This document shows positions 1 through 7,774 of a DNA stretch of 64,000 nucleotides, piece by piece; position 1 is the stretch's first letter; every line of letters starts with the position of its first letter. The stretch spans positions 62,001-126,000 of the forward strand of contig NZ_BBJH01000021.1 in assembly GCF_000739775.1 (NCBI RefSeq), given 5' to 3'. A model generated the notes under the pieces. It saw only the letters and a list, made by a program, of their open reading frames with translations, searched no databases and had not been told where the DNA came from. The translations under genes were made by a program, and so were the position numbers. This DNA is from Paraburkholderia heleia NBRC 101817. GTDB lineage: Bacteria > Pseudomonadota > Gammaproteobacteria > Burkholderiales > Burkholderiaceae.

Positions 1-295
1 TGGTGCCCGCGGCGAAGGTCAGCGTGATGGTGGCCGTGCCCGAGTCGTCGGAAGTCGACGAGATGTACAGCAAGTGGTCGAGACCGCTCATCTGCTGCTC
101 GATCACCTGCGTGACCGTGTTTTCCACCGTCTTGGCCGACGCACCCGGATAGTTCGCGCTGATCTGGATGGAAGGCGGCGCGATGGTCGGATACTGCGCG
201 ACCGGCAGCGTGAACACCGAGGCCACGCCCGCCAGCATCAGGATGATGGCGATCACCCATGCAAAGATCGGGCGATCAATAAAGAACTTTGCCAT
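1..295 (-). CDS. bpeB: RND multidrug efflux permease, N-terminal part (runs off the window)
   Basis: Inner-membrane proton-driven pump of the AcrB/BpeB (HAE1) family. It is the permease of a tripartite efflux pump together with the adaptor encoded just upstream. Only the first 98 or so codons are in the window. Translation from the ATG at 295 gives MAKFFIDRPIFAWVIAI, the first transmembrane helix typical of AcrB. It continues into the start of the periplasmic porter domain with the family-typical QYPTIAPP, YPGASA and TVTQVIEQQMSG segments. The start lies 15 bp after the adaptor stop, so the two genes are clearly cotranscribed. The family is certain. The bpe name is inferred from the Burkholderia-type arrangement with a divergent TetR gene. 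Confidence 0.93.
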   Translation of the reverse strand, partial: MAKFFIDRPIFAWVIAIILMLAGVASVFTLPVAQYPTIAPPSIQISANYPGASAKTVENTVTQVIEQQMSGLDHLLYISSTSDDSGTATITLTFAAGT

Positions 296-310
296 GAAGC
301 AGGCTCCCGG

Positions 311-1585
311 TTATTGCGCTGCGGAGGCGGCAGGCGCAGCCGAGGCACCGCCTTTGCCCGCTGCGGGACCCGACGCGGCGCTGGCAGCGTTCGCATAGCC
401 CGAAGCGGTCGCCATGTCGGCCGAAGGCGCGCCCGGCGGCGGCGGCGGCGGCAGTTGCGCCGCGACAGGCTTGACCTGCGCACCCGGCTTGACCTTGTCG
501 GTGCCTTGCACGATCACGCGGTCGCCGGCCTGCAGGCCGCTCTCCACGACCCAGTCCTGGCCCTGCGTGCCCGACGTGACGATCGGCGTCGGCACGACCT
601 TGTCGTCCTTGCCGACGACGTACACCGAGGCCTGGCCCTTCTGGTCGTGCAGCACGCCCACCTGCGGCACGAGGAACGCGTTGTTGTTGATGCCTTCTTC
701 GATGCGCGCGCGCACGAACATGCCCGGCAGCAGCACGCGGTCGGCGTTCGGGAAGAGCGCGCGCACCGTCACCGAGCCGGTGGTCTGATCGACCGTGACG
801 TCGCTGAACTGGAGCTTGCCCTTCTGCGCGTACACGCGGCCGTCTTCGAGCACGAGCGAGACCTTCGCGGCATTCGGGCCGTTGGTCGACAGGCGGCCGT
901 CCTGGATCGCGCGGCGCAGCTTCAGGCCGTCGAGGCTCGACTGCGTGACGTCGACATACATCGGGTCGAGCTGCTGAACCGTCGACATGAGCGTCGCGGC
1001 GCTCGCCTGCACATAGGCGCCCGGCGTGACCTGCGAGATGCCGACCTGGCCCGTGACCGGCGAAACGACGTCGGTGTAGCCGAGGTTGATCTGCGCCGTA
1101 TCGACGGCGGCCTTGCCGGAGGCGACGTCCGCCGCCGCCTGGCCTTGCGCGGAAACGGCGTTGTCGTAGTCCTGCTTGCTGACGGCGTTGGCCTGCACCA
1201 GAACCTTGTAGCGCGAAACCAGCGCGTTCTGCGTGACGAGGTTGGCCTGCGCCTTGGCGAGCGTGGCCTTGGCGGTGTTGAGCGCGGCGATATACGGCGC
1301 GGGATCGATCTTGTAGAGCCGCTGACCGGCCTTCACGATCGCGCCTTCCGTGAACTCGCGGCGCAGGACGATGCCGTCCACCCGGGCGCGCACCTGCGCG
1401 ACGAGATAGGCACTGGTACGGCCGGGAAGCTCGGAGACGACCGGCACGGCGGTCGGCTGGACGGTAACGATACCCACTTCGGGGGCTTGCGGCGGCGGCG
1501 CCGACTGCTTTTGCCCGCAGGCTGCGAGCACGATGGCAGCCGTCGCGACACTGATTAGGCGGAATGGAACCCGTTCGACGCGCAT
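311..1585 (-). CDS. bpeA: RND efflux periplasmic adaptor (membrane fusion) lipoprotein
   Basis: Periplasmic adaptor of the AcrA/BpeA family (424 aa), which links the inner-membrane RND permease to an outer-membrane channel. A lipobox LAAC at residues 20-23 follows a short basic N-terminus, so the protein should be lipid-anchored. The body shows the usual barrel-sandwich half (VRARVDGIVLRREF), a coiled-coil hairpin (KATLAKAQANLVTQNALV) and the beta-barrel region. The tail is rich in alanine and serine. The start at 1585 was chosen because it begins a proper lipoprotein signal and has AGAGG upstream; an open frame continues further upstream but has no signal sequence. It is first gene of the operon with bpeB and is probably repressed by the divergent TetR gene. 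Confidence 0.93.
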   Translation of the reverse strand: MRVERVPFRLISVATAAIVLAACGQKQSAPPPQAPEVGIVTVQPTAVPVVSELPGRTSAYLVAQVRARVDGIVLRREFTEGAIVKAGQRLYKIDPAPYIAALNTAKATLAKAQANLVTQNALVSRYKVLVQANAVSKQDYDNAVSAQGQAAADVASGKAAVDTAQINLGYTDVVSPVTGQVGISQVTPGAYVQASAATLMSTVQQLDPMYVDVTQSSLDGLKLRRAIQDGRLSTNGPNAAKVSLVLEDGRVYAQKGKLQFSDVTVDQTTGSVTVRALFPNADRVLLPGMFVRARIEEGINNNAFLVPQVGVLHDQKGQASVYVVGKDDKVVPTPIVTSGTQGQDWVVESGLQAGDRVIVQGTDKVKPGAQVKPVAAQLPPPPPPGAPSADMATASGYANAASAASGPAAGKGGASAAPAASAAQ

Positions 1586-2020
1586 GGAGCGACCTCTGTC
1601 TATAACTGACAATAAAAGCGTGCGGCGTCCTGCAACGAGGAGGACGACCACGCACGCCAGCATCTGGCAAATACCTGACGGATAAACCCGGTACTTCTTC
1701 TAGAAAGGCGCGTTCCGGTCTGCACATCCGTCCGGGCGATACTGCCGCGCGCCGCCGCGAGGGGCGTCGTGCATTGGGGTTTCTACGACCACTTGGCCAA
1801 GGACGGATATTAACCGGACATCACCACTTGAGGCACCCAGGTGGTGGGGTGCTATTATAGATACATTCGCGAACGAATGTAAAAGGACGTTACGTAACCG
1901 TTGGTGGGTACTTCAGGGGCGATCCACGCATCCTCTCTATATTACAAATCAATACATTACGGTTCTCACCCCAAATACATTTATTCCCCCTAACCCGCTG
2001 CAACGCACTCACTTTACAAA
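1586..2020. other. divergent intergenic region between efflux operon and its repressor
   Basis: This 435-bp stretch carries no credible gene. It is less GC-rich than its surroundings and holds the promoter and operator of the efflux operon (listed separately). Another motif half, atacattt, lies near 1973-1980 close to the TetR gene and could be a second repressor contact; this is only a suggestion. Confidence 0.6.
1854..1883 (-). promoter_or_regulatory. candidate bpeAB promoter with embedded TetR operator
   Basis: On the minus strand there is TTTACA (1883-1878), an 18-bp spacer and a perfect TATAAT (1859-1854). The spacer overlaps a perfect inverted repeat, TACATTCG-CGAA-CGAATGTA, at 1862-1881. 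AcrR-family repressors are known to bind similar ATTC...GAAT palindromes, so binding here would directly block the efflux promoter. The boxes and the palindrome are seen directly; the regulator assignment is inferred from the adjacent bpeR-type gene. Confidence 0.7.
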
Positions 2021-2674
2021 ATGGTCCGCCGAACGAAAGAGGAAGCGCTGGAGACGCGCAACCGGATCCTCGACGCCGCCGAACACGTCTTTTACGAGAA
2101 GGGCGTGTCGCGCACTTCGCTGGCCCAGATCGCCCAGGCCGCGGGCGTGACGCGCGGCGCGATTTACTGGCATTTCGAGAACAAGGGCGACCTGTTCACG
2201 GCCATGTTCGACCGCGTGGTGCTGCCGCTCGACGAACTGAAGGTGGCATCGACGGATCCCGGCGAGCCCGACCCGCTCGGTCGCATGCGCGATCTTTGCA
2301 TTCTGTGTCTGCGCAATACGGCAACCGACGTGCGCCGCCGCCGCGTGTTCGAGATCCTGTTCCTGAAGTGCGAGTTCGTCGAGGAGATGGGTCCCGTGAT
2401 GGCGCGCCATCAGACCGATATGCGCGAAGGTCTCGCGAGCATCGAGCAGGGTTTGCGCAATGCGATATCGAAGGGCCAGTTGCCCGCCGACCTCGACCCC
2501 AAGCGCGCTTCGCGCGTGCTCCATTCGTTCATAGGCGGCGCGCTGCGCGACATGGCGATCCTGCCGGACGTGTTCGACGTGGCGAGCAACGCCGAACGGC
2601 ACGTCGACGCGATGCTCGACGCGCTGCGCTTCAGCCCGTCGCTGCGCGTTGACGCGAGCGAGTCGGACGCCTGA
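2021..2674 (+). CDS. bpeR: TetR/AcrR-family repressor of the RND efflux operon
   Basis: DNA-binding repressor of 217 aa. The N-terminal TetR helix-turn-helix lies at about residues 10-57, with the typical AEHVFYEKGVSRTSLAQIA and GAIYWHFENKGDLF segments. The larger C-terminal part is the AcrR-type ligand-binding and dimer domain. It is divergent from the efflux adaptor and permease genes, the classic arrangement for local control in which pump substrates release the repressor. A palindromic operator lies about 140 bp upstream of this gene, inside the efflux promoter. The family is certain; the target is inferred from position. Confidence 0.92.
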   Translation: MVRRTKEEALETRNRILDAAEHVFYEKGVSRTSLAQIAQAAGVTRGAIYWHFENKGDLFTAMFDRVVLPLDELKVASTDPGEPDPLGRMRDLCILCLRNTATDVRRRRVFEILFLKCEFVEEMGPVMARHQTDMREGLASIEQGLRNAISKGQLPADLDPKRASRVLHSFIGGALRDMAILPDVFDVASNAERHVDAMLDALRFSPSLRVDASESDA

Positions 2675-2704
2675 CTACTGCGGCGCGCATCCCGGACCGA
2701 TCGA

Positions 2705-2734
2705 GGCGGCCCGCTGACGAGGCCGCCATTTTCT
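2705..2734 (+). terminator. probable terminator after the TetR gene
   Basis: A perfect 7-bp stem, GGCGGCC (2705-2711) with GGCCGCC (2721-2727), and a 9-nt loop are followed by ATTTTCTTG. It lies between the ends of two convergent genes. Confidence 0.55.
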
Positions 2735-2741
2735 TGACCGT

Positions 2742-3377
2742 TCAGGCCGGCACGCGGCTCGCGCGGGCCCGTTGATTCGACGCGTGGATATTGTCGCGCG
2801 CGAGCGGCACGCCCTTTTCGACGGCGGCAAGCCAGGCATCCGTGCTCACGACCGCGGCGAAGCGCGTGTGCATCACCGCGCTGAACACGCGGTGAATCTC
2901 CTCGGCGCTAGCCGTTCCCGCCTCGTTTGCATACGGCACCGAACCAGTCGCATCGGCCAGAAGCTCCACGGCAAGACCCGCGTGGGTCGCCTCGAACACC
3001 GTCGAGGCGTCGCAGTTGTGCGTCATGTAGCCGACCACCGTGAGCGTGTCGATGCCGCGACCGGCCAGCCAGGCTTTGAGATCGGTGCCCGCGAAGGCGC
3101 TCGGCAGCGATTTTTCGACGTAGTGATCGCGCTCGCGCGTGGCCACGGCCGGATGCAGTTCGGCGCCCACGCTGCCGCGCGCGAACAATGGCGAGTCCGC
3201 CGGGGCGAAGTTCTGCACCACCACGACCGGCACGCCGGCCGCGCGCGCGGCGTCCATCGCGCGGCCGATATTGGCGAGCGAGGTCTCGATGGGGGGGTAT
3301 TCGATCGGCAGATCGCCGCCGACATATTCGTTCTGCACGTCGATCACGACGAGCGCCCGGCGCGGATTCGCGGACAT
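2742..3377 (-). CDS. cysteine hydrolase of the isochorismatase family
   Basis: Predicted cytosolic amide or isochorismate-type hydrolase of 211 aa. The characteristic catalytic triad is visible: Asp13 in VVIDVQNEY, Lys89 in VEKSLPSAF and the nucleophile Cys122 in GYMTHNCDAS. The start at 3377 was preferred because an AGGAGG box sits 7 nt upstream; the in-frame ATG at 3383 is only 1 nt from that box. The substrate cannot be told from sequence, since nicotinamidases, N-carbamoylsarcosine amidases and YcaC-like hydrolases share this fold. It is divergent from the remnant of a GlxA/FtrA-type AraC regulator, and such regulators are often paired with amidohydrolases of this type. Confidence 0.88.
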   Translation of the reverse strand: MSANPRRALVVIDVQNEYVGGDLPIEYPPIETSLANIGRAMDAARAAGVPVVVVQNFAPADSPLFARGSVGAELHPAVATRERDHYVEKSLPSAFAGTDLKAWLAGRGIDTLTVVGYMTHNCDASTVFEATHAGLAVELLADATGSVPYANEAGTASAEEIHRVFSAVMHTRFAAVVSTDAWLAAVEKGVPLARDNIHASNQRARASRVPA

Positions 3378-3476
3378 GGCCATGCCTCCTGGGGTTGAAA
3401 GGAACCGACCGGTCCGAAGACGCGAAGTCGATGGCGGGATTGTGGCGCCGCGTGCACCGGCGCGACAGTGGCCCGG

Positions 3477-4092
3477 ATGACAACTTTCGCTAGAATCGGC
3501 CGCCCGGGCACCACGCACTGGGCCGCCGCGGACGTCTTCGCGCAGTGCTTTCCGGCCGTGCGCTTCGATCCCGGCGTGCTCTACATCGACGACGGCGACC
3601 TGCTCACCTCGGCGGGCACGGCGGCGGGACTCGACTGCTGCCTGCATCTCATGCGGCGCCTGTGCGGCTCGGGTGCCGCGAACTACGTGGCGCGGCGGCT
3701 CGTCGTGCCGCCTCACCGCCAGGGCAATCAGGCCCAGTACGTGCAGCAGCCGCTCGCGGCGGCCGGGCGCGGCGAGCGGCTGCCGGGTCTGCTCGACTGG
3801 ATGCGCGCCCACCTCGACGCGCCCCACACGCTCGACTCGCTCGCGCAGCGCGCTCTGATGAGCGGCGTACCTTCACGCGCCAGTTCCGCTTGACGACAGG
3901 AACGACGGTGGGCGCGCGGCTGCTCGGCGAGCGCCTCGCCCGTGCGCAGCAGCTGCTCGAAAGCACCGATCAGCCGATCGACGCGATCGCCCAGCGCGCG
4001 GGCTTCGGCTCGGCCGCGTCGCTGCGCCAGCATTTCGTGGAGGTATTCAGGATTCGCCGTCGGCCTGGCGGCGGGAGTTTCGAGGGGCGTGA
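3477..4092 (+). pseudogene. decayed AraC-family regulator (GlxA/FtrA type)
   Basis: Remnant of a regulator with an N-terminal DJ-1/PfpI-like domain and a C-terminal AraC DNA-binding domain. The sequence begins abruptly at family-typical text (GTTHWAAADVFAQCFP, then VLYIDDGDLLTSAGTAAG), so roughly the first 100 codons are gone. Two one-base losses break the rest. The first is just after the ALMS segment near 3864, after which RTFTRQFRL continues in the next frame. The second is near 4048, after which DSPSAWRREFRGA and a stop at 4092 appear in the third frame. Joined, the pieces give a complete two-helix-turn-helix AraC domain. Sequencing error could explain a single-base loss but not the missing N-terminus. 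Confidence 0.85.
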
Positions 4093-4140
4093 GCGGTTCG
4101 ATGAACAGTTCGGCGGGCGGCACGCCGCCCTCCGCCAAAG

Positions 4141-4890
4141 TCAGGTCGCGGTAAACCAGCGCGCCGCATACAGAAGCAGCGCGACGAAAAAAATCATCGC
4201 GGCCCACGCCCAATACGGCATGGCATGCGGCGGCGGCTCGTGATTCAGCGTGCTTGCGGCGCGGCCCGAAAGCGTGCCGCCCGCATGGTGCTGCGGCAGG
4301 ATATGCGCGCGCCGGGCAAGACCGGCGAGGTTGATCGGCCGCAGGAACACATGCTGCCGGCGCGGCTGCTCGCCCGCCACGCGGTTCGGCGCCTGGCCAT
4401 GCTTGACCGCAACCACGGCGCAGAACTCCGTGAAAAAGTCGTCGGCGAGTTCGTGCAGGGCGTTCTCGATCTGGCGTGCAGGCAGCTCGGAAAGCGGTCC
4501 CGTGAGCGTGGCCCACACCGAGTAGTCGATCCGCGTGTCCACGTCCTTGCCCGTACCCGGCTCCTTCGTCGTAGCGCGCTCTTCCGGGCGCAGCGCGACG
4601 TCGATCTGGCCGCGCAGCGAGCCGATGCCGTCCGCGCGGGCGCGAAAGCTCAGCACACGCCGGGGCGTGAGCGGCACCTGCGCCGTGTCGTTGGCAATGT
4701 GAGCGCGTACCTCGTAGCGGGCGCGCAGCGGCCCGAGCGGCACCGTGAGCGTGATCGCGTATTCGCCGGGGCCGAGCCGCCTGAACGACTCGCAATGCTC
4801 CATGCTCGCCCGCACGAGCGCCACGTCCTGCAGCGCCGTCCAGACGGCGGCCGGTTCGAGCGGAATTCTCAACGCGTCGTTCAGTTCCAT
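4141..4890 (-). CDS. CoxG/SRPBCC-family protein with C-terminal membrane anchor
   Basis: The 249-aa protein begins MELNDALRIPLEPAAVW, the typical opening of CoxG-like SRPBCC proteins. These form a helix-grip fold and were named for the carbon monoxide dehydrogenase accessory subunit G. The fold covers about residues 1-150. A linker and a single hydrophobic segment close to the C-terminus (WAAMIFFVALLLYAARW) follow, so the protein is probably tethered to the inner membrane. The start at 4890 has GGGGAG just upstream. No cox structural genes are near, so a role in molybdenum hydroxylase assembly is unproven. It shares its strand with the DUF427 gene 31 bp upstream. Confidence 0.82.
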   Translation of the reverse strand: MELNDALRIPLEPAAVWTALQDVALVRASMEHCESFRRLGPGEYAITLTVPLGPLRARYEVRAHIANDTAQVPLTPRRVLSFRARADGIGSLRGQIDVALRPEERATTKEPGTGKDVDTRIDYSVWATLTGPLSELPARQIENALHELADDFFTEFCAVVAVKHGQAPNRVAGEQPRRQHVFLRPINLAGLARRAHILPQHHAGGTLSGRAASTLNHEPPPHAMPYWAWAAMIFFVALLLYAARWFTAT

Positions 4891-4921
4891 GGCGGCTCCC
4901 CTTTGCAAGCTACCGGGCCTT

Positions 4922-5287
4922 TCAGGAGGTCTGGTCGATCCGGTCCACGCGAGTCGCGTGGAAAGCCAGATACCCCTCGATGCCGCGTGCGTCATCGAGC
5001 GGCGCTTCGTAGCTCCAGGCCGCGTCGTCGACGCGCCCGTCTTCGGTACGCAAATGGAAATACGTCGCCTCCCCCTTGAACGGGCAATGCGAGGTCTGTC
5101 CGGAGCGTTCGAGCCGCGCCATGTTCACGTCGGCGCGCGGAAAGTAGAAGACGTCGGGGTAGCCGGTTTCGCAAAGGGTGACGGCGCGCAGCGTATCGGC
5201 AATGGTGATGCCGCCATGAATCACGCGTACGCGGTGACGGTTCGCGACGAGTTCGATGCGATGGTCCGCATCCGGTTCGACCGCCAT
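4922..5287 (-). CDS. DUF427 domain protein
   Basis: Small cytosolic protein of 121 aa that is almost entirely one DUF427 domain, a compact beta fold of unknown function. Family-typical stretches include RVIHGGITIADT, ETGYPDVFYFPRADV and the C-terminal WSYEAPLDDA. The start at 5287 has AGGGGAG upstream; a longer reading would add an arginine-rich tail without a ribosome binding site. It is probably cotranscribed with the CoxG-like gene downstream. The reaction is unknown. Confidence 0.88.
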   Translation of the reverse strand: MAVEPDADHRIELVANRHRVRVIHGGITIADTLRAVTLCETGYPDVFYFPRADVNMARLERSGQTSHCPFKGEATYFHLRTEDGRVDDAAWSYEAPLDDARGIEGYLAFHATRVDRIDQTS

Positions 5288-5428
5288 GTTCGGCTCCCCT
5301 GTTGGTCGGCGGCGCCTGCGGCGCCCTGCCTCGGCTTTATTATCGGCCAAACTCGGCCAGGCTGCGTGAATCTTATGCGCGGCGCGCGTGCGCCAGCGCC
5401 CAAACGCGGCCTGGCCCGGCGAAGCGCC

Positions 5429-5935
5429 TTACCAGATGAACGCCGCCCGCGCGCTGCCGTTCGAGCCCACCGTCACGGTGCTCGTCTTGTCAACGCCCGC
5501 ATGGCTCACGTGCACGCTGTAGCGGCCCGGACGCACCCTGACGAGCATATAGGGCCCGCGTGAAGTCGTATCGAGCACGTTTGCGCCGTGCGAGTCGGTG
5601 ATCTGCACGCGCACGTCCGCGACGTACTCGCCGCCGCGCTGGGTAAAGCGCAGCGCAAGCGGCCACTCCCGCTCCGCGCTGAGCAGCGCCTTCGATTCGT
5701 CGAGGCCCACGCCGCCGGAGACGAACGACACGTCGCCCTGCTGCTGGACTTGCGGCATGCCGCCGCCATTGGTGTTGCCGGCGCTCGTATTGTCGGTGGT
5801 CGTGCCGCCGACAGTGCCGGAGGCTTCGGTCTGCTGCGCCGCTGCGCCGCCCGCATGGCCGAGAGCGAGCGTGGCCGCGAGGATCGTCGCGTAAGCGGTC
5901 GCATGGACGGGGCGCGAGTTATGCAAACTCTTCAT
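5429..5935 (-). CDS. secreted protein of unknown function with a C-terminal beta domain
   Basis: The 168-aa protein has a clear Sec signal peptide (hydrophobic core ATILAATLALGHAGGAAAQ). A threonine, asparagine and glycine-rich linker follows at about residues 38-65. The C-terminal half (YVADVRVQITDSHG, GPYMLVRVRPGRYSVHVSHAG) resembles carboxypeptidase-regulatory or PEGA-like beta sandwich domains that often sit on periplasmic proteins. GAAAGGAG precedes the ATG. It lies downstream of the DegP-like protease but is separated from it by a strong terminator, so it is probably its own unit. No specific function is recognised. Confidence 0.75.
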   Translation of the reverse strand: MKSLHNSRPVHATAYATILAATLALGHAGGAAAQQTEASGTVGGTTTDNTSAGNTNGGGMPQVQQQGDVSFVSGGVGLDESKALLSAEREWPLALRFTQRGGEYVADVRVQITDSHGANVLDTTSRGPYMLVRVRPGRYSVHVSHAGVDKTSTVTVGSNGSARAAFIW

Positions 5936-6018
5936 CGATCGCTCCTTTCAGTTAGTCAGATCCCATGCTTCAGCAAGGGATATGCCCGATCCGCGCGCAG
6001 AAGATTTGTGCACCGCCC

Positions 6019-6060
6019 AAAAAACCGCTGCCGCCGGGGCCAAAGGCCAACGGCGGCAGC
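6019..6060 (-). terminator. intrinsic terminator after the DegP-like protease gene
   Basis: On the minus strand a perfect 10-bp stem, GCTGCCGCCG (6060-6051) with CGGCGGCAGC (6036-6027), is followed by GG and TTTTTT (6024-6019). It sits about 75 bp after the protease stop and is a textbook rho-independent terminator. Confidence 0.85.
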
Positions 6061-6132
6061 ACAGGTACAACGTGATGAAACCTGCTCTCGCCGCGAATCC
6101 GGCGCACGGAGCCGGATTCGCGACAGCAGGGA

Positions 6133-7638
6133 TCAGCCGAGATCGACGGGCACAAAAATTTGTGCGTCGTCTCGCTGGATCAGGAGCGCGATGCTGTTGC
6201 CAGCCTTCGAAACCATTTGCTTGAGCTGATCGGCGCTCGTCACCGGGCGGCCGTTCACGGCGAGAATCACGTCGCCGGGCTGGACACCCGCATTCTCGGC
6301 CGCGCCACCCGACTGCTCGACGAGCAGACCGTGGTCGAGCGAGCCGTTGCTCTTCTCTTCCGGCGTGAGCGGGCGCACCGCGACACCAAGGCGCCCTTGC
6401 ATCTGCGCCTGCGGTGCGTCGTTCGAGGCCACCTTTGCGTCGCCGAGCGTGCCGATGGTCGCGGTGAGGTCCTTCGTGCTCTTGTCGCGCCACACCTGAA
6501 CATCGGCCTTCGTGCCCGGCTTCATGCCCGCGATGAGCGAAGGCAGATCGGACGAATCGTCCACGGCCTGGCCGTTCACGGACAGGATCACGTCGCCGGG
6601 CTTCAACCCCGCCTTTGCAGCCGGACCGCTCGCGTCCACCGAACTCACCAGCGCGCCGCGCGGCTTGTCCATGCCGAACGAGTTGGCGAGCGTCTGGTTC
6701 ATCGATTGCACCGCGACGCCGAGACGCCCACGGCTCACATGGCCGGTCTTGACGAGTTCGTCCTTGACCTTGATTGCCTCATTGATCGGGATGGCGAACG
6801 AAAGCCCCTGGAAGCCGCCCGTTTGCGAGTAGATCATCGAGTTGATGCCGATGACTTCGCCCTGCAGATTAAAGAGCGGGCCGCCCGAATTGCCGGGATT
6901 GACCGGTACGTCGGTCTGGATGAACGGCGTGTAGTTTTCGTCCGGCAGCGAACGCGATTTCGCGCTGATGATGCCCGAGGTCACCGTGTTGTCGAAGCCG
7001 TACGGCGAACCGATCGCTACTACCCACTGGCCGACCTTGCTCTGACGCGGGTCGCCGATCTTCACGGTCGGCAGATCCTTCGCGTCGATCTTGAGCACGG
7101 CGACGTCCGACTGCTTGTCCGCGCCGACGACCTTCGCCTTGTATTCGCGCTTGTCGGTCAGCTTCACCGTCACGACGTTGGCGCCGTCCACGACGTGCGC
7201 GTTCGTGAGAATGTAGCCGTCCGGGCTGATGATGAAGCCCGAGCCGAGGCTCGCGCTCGGCTGGTCCGCCTGCGGACCATTGTCGCCGCCGCCCATGCCG
7301 GGCACGCCGCCATAGAAGTGCTTGAAGAACTGGTAGAACGGATCGCTCGGATCGATCGGCAGTTGTTGCGGGCCGCTGCCGCCGCTGCGCAGCGCCGTCT
7401 GCTTCACGACGTGCTTGGCGCTGATGTTGACCACCGCGGGCCCGTAGGTTTCCACGAGACCCGAGAAGTCGGGAATGCCGGTCTTGGCCGCGGCTTCGGC
7501 GGGCATCATCGCGGCGGCCTGCGCCTGCGAAATGACCTGCGGAGCAGGCAGATCGCGGTGCCCTGCTACGTAGCCCGCCGACAATGCGACGATCACGGCG
7601 GCTGCCACGGCACTGCGGGAAAGCACTTTGGTATTCAT
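6133..7638 (-). CDS. degP: DegP/MucD-type periplasmic serine protease with two PDZ domains
   Basis: HtrA-family protease and chaperone (501 aa) that clears misfolded envelope proteins. A signal peptide covers the first 27 or so residues. The trypsin-like domain carries the complete triad: His148 in TNAHVV, Asp178 in QSDVAVLKID and Ser251 in NPGNSGGP. Two PDZ domains follow (RGRLGVAVQSMN and GRLGVAVRPLTPEE regions), as in DegP and DegQ. The start at 7638 has AAGGAG 7 nt upstream. The gene lies 136 bp after a histidine kinase gene on the same strand, with a PmrA-type box between, suggesting control by that two-component system. Confidence 0.93.
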   Translation of the reverse strand: MNTKVLSRSAVAAAVIVALSAGYVAGHRDLPAPQVISQAQAAAMMPAEAAAKTGIPDFSGLVETYGPAVVNISAKHVVKQTALRSGGSGPQQLPIDPSDPFYQFFKHFYGGVPGMGGGDNGPQADQPSASLGSGFIISPDGYILTNAHVVDGANVVTVKLTDKREYKAKVVGADKQSDVAVLKIDAKDLPTVKIGDPRQSKVGQWVVAIGSPYGFDNTVTSGIISAKSRSLPDENYTPFIQTDVPVNPGNSGGPLFNLQGEVIGINSMIYSQTGGFQGLSFAIPINEAIKVKDELVKTGHVSRGRLGVAVQSMNQTLANSFGMDKPRGALVSSVDASGPAAKAGLKPGDVILSVNGQAVDDSSDLPSLIAGMKPGTKADVQVWRDKSTKDLTATIGTLGDAKVASNDAPQAQMQGRLGVAVRPLTPEEKSNGSLDHGLLVEQSGGAAENAGVQPGDVILAVNGRPVTSADQLKQMVSKAGNSIALLIQRDDAQIFVPVDLG

Positions 7639-7694
7639 TGCGGACTCCTTGCGCGGGGGACTCATCTCGACGTACCGAAGAGTAAGCCGTGTCG

Positions 7695-7711
7695 CTTAAA
7701 GGAGTCTTAAG
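7695..7711 (-). promoter_or_regulatory. candidate PmrA/QseB-type response regulator box upstream of degP
   Basis: The minus strand reads CTTAAG-ACTCC-TTTAAG. This fits the published PmrA box YTTAAK-N5-YTTAAK exactly and lies 57 bp upstream of the protease start. A response regulator of the QseB/PmrA type is encoded about 1.4 kb upstream on the same strand. The motif match is seen; regulation is inferred. Confidence 0.55.
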
Positions 7712-7774
7712 TACGCAGAAATCGCAATAATCGCGCAAACGCCCGCGCGGCGGGCATTTGCGGGCGATGGAAGG

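Noticed and set aside
74..1558. Long open frame opposite the efflux adaptor gene
   Set aside because: It is Arg/His/Asp-rich with no family similarity and lies antisense to a clear gene; such mirror frames are common in GC-rich DNA.
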